Source: an uncultured Collinsella sp. | GTDB taxonomy: Bacteria > Actinomycetota > Coriobacteriia > Coriobacteriales > Coriobacteriaceae | Length of the DNA: 9,385 bases | Direction of reading: 5' to 3' | NCBI GenBank assembly: GCA_900551185.1 | Contig: URVF01000052.1 | Location: 1-9,385 of the forward strand | Program-made: the position numbers and the translations under genes | The notes under the pieces: generated by a model | Told to the model about the DNA's origin: nothing | The model's input: only the letters and a program-made list of their open reading frames with translations | Database searches by the model: none | Shown here: piece after piece, positions 1-6,584 of the stretch | How positions within the stretch are numbered: position 1 is the stretch's first letter | How the letters are laid out: every line of letters begins with the position of its first letter

Positions 1-2
1 GT

Positions 3-3000
3 GCTGGTATCCAGGATTCGGGAAAAAGCCAAAAAGAGAACAAGTTCATGCAGGCCGTATCGAGCAACTACCCCAATGCCACGGCATGGAATGCTCATGG
101 TGCACGCGCGGAAAACTCCGACTACTACAAGTCGGCGACCAATGCCGAAGAGCTCAAGAAGGTCTTTGACGACATCTCACAGGCCATTACGTCGGAGGCT
201 CCTTATCCGACCGAAATTGATAAGGGCTACGACGCGACCAAGTCCGGCTACATCACGTTTACCGATGAGCTGGGCGACTTTATGCAGGTCGACACCTTCA
301 CCGAGGTCGTCATCAACGGCACGCCGTTTACCAAGACGGACAAAACGGTCAATAAAGAAACCAATACCGACACCTACGAGTTCACCGGCAAGGCAAAAGA
401 CCTGCTCATTACCGTGCAGCGCGCTGGTGATGACAATCCCCAGAAGGGCGATGTCGTAACGGTCAGCATTCCTGCGTCGTTGATTCCGCTGAGCCACTTT
501 AAGACCGTAGACGGCACGCTTTCGGTCGACAGCGCTCAGCCTATCCGCGTGAAGTACACCTCGAGCGTGAAGAGCACTGCGCTCGACAACCTGTTTACGC
601 CCGAGAAGGTAACGGGGCTCAAGGATTACATCGAGAACAATACGACCGTTGCCAACGGCGCCAAGACCGTGAGTTTCTACGCGAACAAGTGGGCTACCGG
701 CGATCTGGGCAATACGGTTGCGACCTTTGAGCCGGCCGACACCAACCGCTATTACTACTTCCAGAAACAGACCCCTATTTATACGGACAAGGACTGCACG
801 CAGCCTGCAAAGAATTCGCTGGCAGATACCGGCACCTATTACTACAAGGATGAGTTTGAGGAGCAGGGCGAAAACGGCGAGGCCAAGCCCGCCTCTGCCG
901 TCATCGAGTTTATCGGCGGCGACGCTGCGAAGTTTGACGGCGCTGTTGTTGCCGACAAGGACGGCAACCTTTCGTTTAGCGTGGGAACCGCGCGCCTGGC
1001 CTTTATCGACGAGCTCCACACCACCAAGAAGAGCGTGGGCGACAACAACACCGGCACCGCGACCGACGTACTCAATCCCAAGTGGAACAACATATCCGCC
1101 AAGGCGACCGCGACGCATGTCAACTCCTACCTGGGCAACAACGGCAAGATCAGCTTTGCGTATGACATGACGCCGGCAATGGTGAACACCAAGGCCAGCT
1201 TTGGTCTAACCAAGGTGCTCGAGGGTCGCGACCGGACGAATGCTGACGCGTTTGAGTTTGGCCTGACGTCCGAGAACGGCGCCCCGATGCCTACGACTAC
1301 GACTGCGATCGTGCGCAAGGCCGACCTGGACGCCCAGGGCAAGGCTGCCATCGACTTCGGTACGATCGAATACACCGAACCTGGCACGTACGTCTACAAG
1401 GTCAGTGAAAAGCACGCCGGGACCACGATTGACGGCATCGCCTACAGCGGTAACGTCGCGGAGATCACCGTGACGGTGAAGCCCAATAAGAAGGGCGAAC
1501 TGAGCGCTGACGTGAAGGTGACCTCGGGTGAGACCGAGTTCAAGAACGTCTACGCTGCGGATCCTGTTGAGTCCAGCGTTACCGACCAGATTACCGCGGC
1601 CAAGTCCCTGACCGGGCGCGACTTGGCGGAAGGCGAGTTCAGTTTTGAGCTGCTCGAGATCGCGGACAAGGAAGTTAAGCCTGTCGAGACTGTTACAAAC
1701 GGCGCCGACGGCAAGGTGACGTTCAGCGCCATCAGGTACACCGAGATCGGCCAGCACACCTACATGCTGCGCGAGGTCAAGGGCGACGCTGGCGGCATCA
1801 CCTATGACGATACGACCTACACCATCGTGACGACCATCAGCGATAACGGCAAGGGCCAGCTGGTTGCCACGCACGAGCTGAAGGACGCCAAGGACGTCAA
1901 GAGCATCGAGTTCAAGAACGTCTACACCACGAATGCTGCCGAGGTATCACTTGTGGGCAAGAAGAACCTGCAGGTCGCCGACGGCTTGACCCCGGCTGAC
2001 ATTGCCGGCAAGTTCACCTTTACCGTGACCGGTGAAGATGGTGCACCCATGCCCGCGAACGCGAGCGTGACCAATCATGCCAAGGGCAAGGTCGACTTTG
2101 GCAAGATCACCTTTACGCTCGACGACCTTAACAAGGCTCTGGGCGAGAAGCCCGAGAAGCGCGAGCACACCTTTACCTACACCGTGACCGAGTCCGGCGA
2201 GGTCGCTGGCGTGACCAACGACGCCAAGCTGTCGCGCGAGGTTTTCTTCACCGTGACTGATGACGGCAAGGGCAATCTGAAAGTATCACACAAGCCGGAC
2301 GGCGATGTGGCATTTACGTTCACCAATACCTATAACGTGACGCCTGTCGAGACGAGCGTCACCGACCAGATTACCGCGAACAAGGTTCTGACCGGGCGTG
2401 AGCTTGCTGCCGGCGAGTTCTCCTTTGAGCTGGTCGAGGGCGACAAGGTCGTCGCCAAGGGCACTAACGCTGCCGACGGCACGATTGCCATGGACAAAAC
2501 CATTTACGACAAACCCGGCGAGCACACCTACACGCTGCGCGAGGTCAACGGCGGAACCATCAGCAAGGGCATCACGTACGGCGACGCCAAGTACACCATC
2601 GAGACCACCATTACCGACAAGGGCGACGGCACCCTCAAGGCCGAGCATGTCCTGAAGGACGCCAAGACCGCAACCTTCAAGAACACCTACAGCGTGACCC
2701 CGACCGATGCAGACCTCGACTTTGACCTGAGCAAGGCCATCGACGGTCGCGAGTGGACGGATGGGGACGAGTTCAGCTTTACCATTACCGCCCCCGATGG
2801 CGCCCCGCTACCCGATCCTGCAACCGTAACCGTGAGCGAGTACGATGCGAAGGACGGCATAGCCGCCATCAAGTTCGGCAAGATTCGCTACACGGCCACC
2901 GGAACCTACAAGTACGAGATCCGCGAGAACGCGGGCAGCACGGTCGGCATGACGTATGACGCGCATGTCGCAACCGCCGAAGTGACCGTGACCGAGAACG

Positions 3001-5381
3001 GCGATGGCAGCCTGACCGCCAACGTCACCAAGAAGGAAAACGGACGCTTTGCCAACACGTACCGCACTGAGCTTAACTACACCGCGACCGGCGGTCTGTG
3101 GCTCAGCAAGTATCTGGACGGCCGCCCCATGACCGAGGGCCAGTTCACCTTTACCGTGACACCTGCTGACGACGCTTCGGCTCGCGCGCTCGGTCTGCTG
3201 CCCGGGGCCAACAGCTTCAAGTCCCCCGAAGCGGCAGAGGCAACGGTCGGACTGATCGACATTCTGGCTGGTCATGAGGTTAAATTTACGCAAGCTGACG
3301 CCGGCAAGACCTTCAAGTACACCGTGGCCGAAAAGAACGACGGCCAGCCCGGTTACACCTACGATGACGCCGTACGCACGGTGACGATCGCCATCGTCGA
3401 CGACACCGCCGGTACGCTCACTGCTACGACGACCGTTTCCGGTGGTCCCGAGGGCACGCATGAGACGGTCCACAAGAGTGGCGAGAACAAGGTCGAGAAG
3501 GCCCTGGTGCCGTTCCACAACAGTTACAGCGCTACGACCAACACGCTTGGTGGCACCGCTGCTCAGGTCGTTGCCACCAAGACTCTGACCGGCCGCCCGA
3601 TGGCCGACGGCGAGTTCTGGTTCGGCATCGCCTATCAGGGTGAGCTTGTGGCATACGAAAACCTCAAGCCCAATATCGGCGGGCACGTGAGCTTTGATAC
3701 GCTGCACTACGACACCAAGATGCTTGCTAATCTTGAGGCTGCTGGGCTTGCTTATCGTACCGATAAGGACGGCAAGCTTGCCTGGACCATTAACTACACG
3801 GCCTACGAAGATTTATTCGGGCTGCCGAATGGCGTTTCCGCTACAACGTGGAGCTTTGGCTTTAAGGTTATCGTCGTCGACAACGGTGACGGTACCCTGA
3901 CGGCGACGGTCGACTACGGCGGCGTCGAGCCCTTGTTCGAGAACGTCTACGGCGCCGACGCCGTGGATGCCGCGCTCACCGGTACTAAGAAGCTCCAGGT
4001 TGCCGAGGGCCTGACCCCGGCCGACATCACGGGTAAGTTCACCTTTACCGTGACCGCCGACGAGGCAGGTGCCCCGATGCCCGAGCGCACGACCGTAACC
4101 AACGACGCAGCCGGTAACGTGGACTTTGGCAAGATCCACTTTACGCTCGAGGACCTCAACCGCGCTCTGGGCGTGACGGACGATGCGACCGATAAGGCCG
4201 AGGTGGACGAAGCTGACGAGGCAGAGGCTGAAGAGGCCGACGCCGACGCTGATGCCAGCGCCGACGAGTCCAGCGACGAGTCCGAGCCCGCAGCACCCAC
4301 CGCTCCGCGCTCGCACACCTTTACCTATACGGTGACCGAGTCCGGTAGCGCCCCTGGCGTGACTAACGATGCCAACGCCACGCGCAAGGTTTCCTACACC
4401 GTGACCGACGACGGCACTGGACATCTGAGCGTCGTGCACGAAGGCGACGACGGCGCGGCCTTCACGTTTACCAACACCTACGGCGTGGCGCCCACCGATT
4501 CTTCCGCGACCGATCAGGTCAAGACGGTTAAGCGTCTGACCGGACGCGACCTTTCAGCCGGCGAGTTCACGTTTGAGCTGCTCGAGGACGGCGTGGTTGT
4601 TGCAAGCGGCACCAACGACGTCAACGGCAACGTTACGCTGAGCCCGATCCACTACGAGGCACCCGGCACGCACACGTACACGCTGCGCGAGGCTTGCCCC
4701 AACGCGCTCGGCCTGTACAAGGGCGTCACCTATGACGGTACGACCTACACCGTCGTGACCACCGTCTCCGACAACGGCGATGGCACGCTGACCGTGACGC
4801 ACAAGCTCGAGGGAACTACCGAGTCGGCTGGCTTTACCAACAAGTATCACGCCATGCCTACGCAGGTCTCCATCGGCGCCATCAAGGTGCTCGAGGGGCG
4901 CGAGCTCAAGAAGGACGAGTTTAGCTTTAAGCTCGTTGGCGAGGGTATCGAGTCCACCGTCACCAACGATGCCGACGGTAAGATCAGCTTCGATAAGTTC
5001 GAGTACAGCGAGCCCGGCACGCACGTCTACACCATCAGCGAGGTCAAGGGCGACGAGGCCGGTATGACCTATGACAAGTCCGTCTTTACCGCGACCGTCA
5101 ACGTGGTCGACGACGGTGAGGGTAACCTCAAGGCGAGCGTTACCTATACTAAGGGCGACAAGAGCGTCGAGGGTATCGTGTTCAACAACGCGTACAAGAA
5201 GCCCGAGACGCCCGTGCCGATGCCCGATCCCGGCACGCCCAAGACCGTGACGAACATCGTCAAGACGGTCAAGGGTTTCCTGCCCACCACGGGTGACCAG
5301 CAGGCCGCCGCACTGTTCATGGCATTTGTTATCGCCATGGCCGGCGTCGGAGCCCTGGTCTGGGGTATCCGTAAGCGCTAG
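3..5381 (+). CDS. LPXTG-anchored surface adhesin with VWA remnant and ten FctA/Spy0128-like isopeptide domains (5' partial)
   Basis: Large cell-wall-anchored surface protein, probably an adhesive stalk; the ligand is unknown. The frame is open from base 3 with no start codon, so the gene begins off the window and 1,792 residues are visible. The ATG at 48 is internal: the 15 codons before it (AGIQDSGKSQKENKF) read smoothly into a segment typical of the end of a von Willebrand A domain (FMQAVSSNYPNATAW ... ELKKVFDDISQAI). A stalk region of about 330 residues follows, to about base 1185, perhaps the DUF7604-type domain often seen beside VWA in such proteins. Next come ten tandem domains with Lys, Glu and Asn at isopeptide-bond positions, then a Pro-rich spacer, LPTTG, a membrane helix and RKR. 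Signal peptide and most of the VWA domain are missing. No pilin polymerisation motif was recognised, so a monomeric adhesin fits better than a pilus backbone. It is followed by stem-loops and is convergent with the regulator operon. The family call is firm; the binding function is inferred. Confidence 0.93.
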   Translation, partial: AGIQDSGKSQKENKFMQAVSSNYPNATAWNAHGARAENSDYYKSATNAEELKKVFDDISQAITSEAPYPTEIDKGYDATKSGYITFTDELGDFMQVDTFTEVVINGTPFTKTDKTVNKETNTDTYEFTGKAKDLLITVQRAGDDNPQKGDVVTVSIPASLIPLSHFKTVDGTLSVDSAQPIRVKYTSSVKSTALDNLFTPEKVTGLKDYIENNTTVANGAKTVSFYANKWATGDLGNTVATFEPADTNRYYYFQKQTPIYTDKDCTQPAKNSLADTGTYYYKDEFEEQGENGEAKPASAVIEFIGGDAAKFDGAVVADKDGNLSFSVGTARLAFIDELHTTKKSVGDNNTGTATDVLNPKWNNISAKATATHVNSYLGNNGKISFAYDMTPAMVNTKASFGLTKVLEGRDRTNADAFEFGLTSENGAPMPTTTTAIVRKADLDAQGKAAIDFGTIEYTEPGTYVYKVSEKHAGTTIDGIAYSGNVAEITVTVKPNKKGELSADVKVTSGETEFKNVYAADPVESSVTDQITAAKSLTGRDLAEGEFSFELLEIADKEVKPVETVTNGADGKVTFSAIRYTEIGQHTYMLREVKGDAGGITYDDTTYTIVTTISDNGKGQLVATHELKDAKDVKSIEFKNVYTTNAAEVSLVGKKNLQVADGLTPADIAGKFTFTVTGEDGAPMPANASVTNHAKGKVDFGKITFTLDDLNKALGEKPEKREHTFTYTVTESGEVAGVTNDAKLSREVFFTVTDDGKGNLKVSHKPDGDVAFTFTNTYNVTPVETSVTDQITANKVLTGRELAAGEFSFELVEGDKVVAKGTNAADGTIAMDKTIYDKPGEHTYTLREVNGGTISKGITYGDAKYTIETTITDKGDGTLKAEHVLKDAKTATFKNTYSVTPTDADLDFDLSKAIDGREWTDGDEFSFTITAPDGAPLPDPATVTVSEYDAKDGIAAIKFGKIRYTATGTYKYEIRENAGSTVGMTYDAHVATAEVTVTENGDGSLTANVTKKENGRFANTYRTELNYTATGGLWLSKYLDGRPMTEGQFTFTVTPADDASARALGLLPGANSFKSPEAAEATVGLIDILAGHEVKFTQADAGKTFKYTVAEKNDGQPGYTYDDAVRTVTIAIVDDTAGTLTATTTVSGGPEGTHETVHKSGENKVEKALVPFHNSYSATTNTLGGTAAQVVATKTLTGRPMADGEFWFGIAYQGELVAYENLKPNIGGHVSFDTLHYDTKMLANLEAAGLAYRTDKDGKLAWTINYTAYEDLFGLPNGVSATTWSFGFKVIVVDNGDGTLTATVDYGGVEPLFENVYGADAVDAALTGTKKLQVAEGLTPADITGKFTFTVTADEAGAPMPERTTVTNDAAGNVDFGKIHFTLEDLNRALGVTDDATDKAEVDEADEAEAEEADADADASADESSDESEPAAPTAPRSHTFTYTVTESGSAPGVTNDANATRKVSYTVTDDGTGHLSVVHEGDDGAAFTFTNTYGVAPTDSSATDQVKTVKRLTGRDLSAGEFTFELLEDGVVVASGTNDVNGNVTLSPIHYEAPGTHTYTLREACPNALGLYKGVTYDGTTYTVVTTVSDNGDGTLTVTHKLEGTTESAGFTNKYHAMPTQVSIGAIKVLEGRELKKDEFSFKLVGEGIESTVTNDADGKISFDKFEYSEPGTHVYTISEVKGDEAGMTYDKSVFTATVNVVDDGEGNLKASVTYTKGDKSVEGIVFNNAYKKPETPVPMPDPGTPKTVTNIVKTVKGFLPTTGDQQAAALFMAFVIAMAGVGALVWGIRKR
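1186..5195 (+). repeat. Ten tandem FctA/Spy0128-like (pilin isopeptide linkage) domains
   Basis: Each domain opens with a K-x-L-x-G-R-like strand, has a middle YTxxE strand and closes with F-x-N-x-Y. Approximate spans are D1 1186-1553, D2 1554-1925, D3 1926-2333, D4 2334-2690, D5 2691-3062, D6 3063-3527, D7 3528-3950, D8 3951-4481, D9 4482-4847 and D10 4848-5195. In Spy0128-type domains a Lys and an Asn form an intramolecular isopeptide bond helped by a Glu. Candidate codons (Lys/Glu/Asn) are D1 1212/1407/1545, D2 1602/1773/1917, D3 1962/2190/2325, D4 2382/2541/2682, D5 2733/2925/3054, D6 3108/3330/3519, D7 3579/3807?/3942, D8 3987/4338/4473, D9 4530/4689/4839 and D10 4884/5040/5187. All ten keep Lys and Asn; the Glu of D7 is uncertain. 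D2, D4 and D9 are one subtype (TDQ near the start, LREx in the middle). D3 and D8 are another (KLQVA-GLTPADI-GKFTFTVT). Confidence 0.88.
4173..4310 (+). other. Acidic low-complexity insertion inside domain D8
   Basis: Forty-six codons rich in Asp, Glu, Ala and Ser (19 acidic residues, ending in a Pro/Ala stretch) lie between ALG and SHTFTYTVTESG. The sister domain D3 has only seven residues (EKPEKRE) at the same place, so the net gain is about 39 residues. The reading frame is kept. The position is a loop before the strand carrying the putative catalytic Glu, so the insert would bulge from the domain surface. Confidence 0.8.
5280..5381 (+). other. Sortase cell-wall sorting signal (LPTTG, membrane helix, RKR tail)
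   Basis: LPTTG is encoded at 5280-5294. It is followed by a short polar stretch, a hydrophobic helix of roughly 22 residues (AAALFMAFVIAMAGVGALVW) and the basic tail RKR before the TAG stop. This is the standard three-part signal recognised by a class A or housekeeping sortase, which cleaves between Thr and Gly and links the protein to peptidoglycan. A Pro-rich spacer just before it (5197-5240) would span the wall. No sortase gene is in the window. Confidence 0.95.
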
Positions 5382-5393
5382 GCACGTCGACAG

Positions 5394-5419
5394 CGCCCGG
5401 GGCCAAAAGGCCCCGGGCG
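5394..5419 (+). terminator. GC-rich stem-loop just after the adhesin stop (no U-tract)
   Basis: A perfect 11-bp stem (5394-5404 with 5409-5419) with an AAAA loop, starting 12 bases after the stop codon. No T-run follows on either strand, so it is not a classical intrinsic terminator by itself. It could protect the mRNA 3' end or act together with the next stem-loop. Confidence 0.55.
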
Positions 5420-5456
5420 GCCGGTAGGGCTAAATCTCGACCTACTCCTACCCCCA

Positions 5457-5497
5457 GCCGCCACGGAGGCGTCTCCCTCCTCCGTGGCGGCGCTTTT
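5457..5497 (+). terminator. Rho-independent terminator of the adhesin gene
   Basis: A perfect 13-bp GC-rich stem (5457-5469 with 5479-5491) with a 9-base loop, followed after two bases by TTTT at 5494-5497. The orientation and T-run fit termination of the + strand adhesin transcript. The T-run is short, but the stem is very stable. The opposite strand has no T-run at the matching end. Confidence 0.75.
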
Positions 5498-5519
5498 GTG
5501 CGTTGGGGAGGAGGGCGCG

Positions 5520-5677
5520 CCACGAAACCGGCCTATCTACTACGTTTAGCCCCTTACCCCCAACCATGCCAAAAAACGCGAAAACAAAACCGCAGGTAGA
5601 ACGCTTGCGGTTTTGTTCAAAACGAAGGTATGGTCAGGGGTATCGAGTCAAACGTAGTAGATGGGCCGATTTCGTGG
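5520..5677 (+). repeat. Palindromic intergenic element, copy 1 (about 158 bp)
   Basis: The terminal 28-nt arms (5520-5547 and 5650-5677) are inverted repeats matching at 26 of 28 positions. Pairing continues inward with interruptions; for example ACCATGCC at 5563-5570 can pair with GGTATGGT at 5627-5634. At the tip is a perfect 12-bp hairpin (5583-5594 with 5606-5617, 11-nt loop) rich in A on the left and T on the right, which could also terminate transcription. No long ORF with a ribosome site is present. Copy 2 lies at 5771-5924 in the opposite orientation. No target-site duplication is evident at the ends. It is either a MITE/REP-like element or a structured RNA; the sequence does not settle which. 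Confidence 0.75.
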
Positions 5678-5770
5678 CGAGCGGTTCCGGCTGATCCCTT
5701 GGGGGCGAAGGAAAACGGACCATTTTGGTCCCGCGAGGCTGGCGGAGGCACTCGTGCAGGGCCGCCCGAA
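5678..5770. other. Spacer between the two palindromic elements
   Basis: Ninety-three bases with no supported gene. The only structure seen is a short hairpin, GGACCA-TTT-TGGTCC at 5717-5731 (6-bp stem). Short open frames here are chance overlaps running through the palindromes. Confidence 0.4.
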
Positions 5771-5924
5771 CAAAACTATGCCGGTTTACTACGATGAATC
5801 CGAGATTCCTGACCACACCCGCATTTTTGCAAATATCGCAAGTGTTCTACCTGCGGTTTTGTAAGTGCGCAATTTGCCGTGGTCGGAGATATGCGGTTCA
5901 TCGTAGTAAACCGGCATAGTTTTG
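5771..5924 (-). repeat. Palindromic intergenic element, copy 2 (about 154 bp, inverted relative to copy 1)
   Basis: The terminal 28-nt arms (5771-5798 and 5897-5924) are perfect inverted repeats, with weaker pairing continuing inward (for example GACCAC near 5811 with GTGGTC near 5879). Read on the - strand it aligns with copy 1 end to end. The core at 5836-5862 matches copy 1 (5584-5610) at 25 of 27 positions, and the 40 nt at 5780-5819 match 5627-5666 of copy 1 at 28 of 40. It ends 30 bases past the response-regulator stop codon, so it would be transcribed as that operon's 3' end and may act as its terminator or mRNA-stabilising structure. Confidence 0.75.
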
Positions 5925-5954
5925 AAATGGCATCAAATTGGCGGCAGCCAGCGG

Positions 5955-6584
5955 CTAGCCTCGCAGATAGGCGATGGCGATTTGGGTGCGGTTGCGTAGC
6001 CCCATTTTGGCTAGGATTGAGCTGATGTGGTTGCGCACGGTGCCTTCGCCCATATAGGCGGTGGCAGCGATCTCCTTGTTGTCGAGGCCGTGGGCGATGA
6101 GCTCGGCGACTTCGAACTCGCGGTCGGTCAGGCCGGCAAAGGCTGCGGGCCGGTGGGTCGCACCGGCTTCAGCGTTCGCTCCATCAAAGTCGACATCCTC
6201 GATCGCCTTGCCCTCGAGCACGCGTTTGCCATCCATGACCTGTGCCAACGCCGGCGGAATGGCGGCGACATCGGTCTTGATCAGGTAGCCGCGGGCGCCC
6301 AGTTTAAGCGCCGACACAATGTACTCGTCATCCGAGAATGTCGTCAGAAACACCACGCGCGCCGTGGGGTCGCGCTCAAGGATTTCGCGTGCCGCCGAAG
6401 GGCCGTCGCGTCCCGGCATCTGAATGTCGAGCAGCGCGATGTCGGGCGCGTGCTCGCTGTAGAGCGCGACCGCCTCGTCGCCATTGGCGCCGGTGCCCAC
6501 CACTTTGATCTGCGGCTGGGCGCCCAGGATAATTTTGAGCGAATCGACCACTAAGCGGTCGTCGTCGACAACGATGAGCCTCAT
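5955..6584 (-). CDS. NarL/FixJ-family response regulator
   Basis: Cytoplasmic DNA-binding response regulator of 209 residues, normal length for the family. The receiver domain (about 1-118) has the acidic pocket Asp7-Asp9, phosphoacceptor Asp53 in LLDIQMPGRDG, the switch Thr81/82 and Lys103. A LuxR-type helix-turn-helix occupies about 150-209 (LTDREFEVAELIAHGLDNKEIA ... GTVRNHI). Its partner is the histidine kinase just upstream: the start ATG overlaps the kinase stop TGA as ATGA (6581-6584), which implies translational coupling. The start is supported by AAGGAG at 6600-6595. The likely target is the shared upstream region of the divergent ABC transporter, by analogy with kinase-regulator-exporter modules. 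No specific orthologue was recognised. Confidence 0.95.
   Translation of the reverse strand: MRLIVVDDDRLVVDSLKIILGAQPQIKVVGTGANGDEAVALYSEHAPDIALLDIQMPGRDGPSAAREILERDPTARVVFLTTFSDDEYIVSALKLGARGYLIKTDVAAIPPALAQVMDGKRVLEGKAIEDVDFDGANAEAGATHRPAAFAGLTDREFEVAELIAHGLDNKEIAATAYMGEGTVRNHISSILAKMGLRNRTQIAIAYLRG

Noticed and set aside
48..50. ATG at 48 as the real start of the adhesin
   Set aside because: Coding sequence continues upstream in frame to the window edge, there is no ribosome site or signal peptide, and the residues on both sides belong to one VWA-like segment.
1..459. GTG-started 152-residue frame at the left edge
   Set aside because: Arg/Ser/Pro-rich shadow in another frame of the adhesin, whose own frame is open from base 3 and gives a sensible VWA-like sequence.
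177..1118. 313-residue open frame on the - strand
   Set aside because: Antisense to the adhesin with no recognisable domain; explained by codon bias of the real + strand gene. Other antisense frames within 1127-5024 were dropped for the same reason.
1186..5195. Pilus backbone protein
   Set aside because: The domains resemble pilin isopeptide modules, but ten in tandem behind a VWA region with no recognised pilin motif and no neighbouring pilus sortase or minor pilins in the window fits a long single adhesin better.
5503..5919. Short open frames through the intergenic region (about 60-67 residues)
   Set aside because: They run across the palindromic elements, have no ribosome sites, and give low-complexity or Arg-rich peptides.
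5520..5924. CRISPR array or insertion sequence
   Set aside because: There are only two copies, inverted and diverged, with no regular spacers, no cas genes, no transposase and no clear target-site duplication.
6027..6554. 175-residue + strand frame
   Set aside because: Antisense to the response regulator, whose conserved residues are all in place; no domain seen in the antisense frame.
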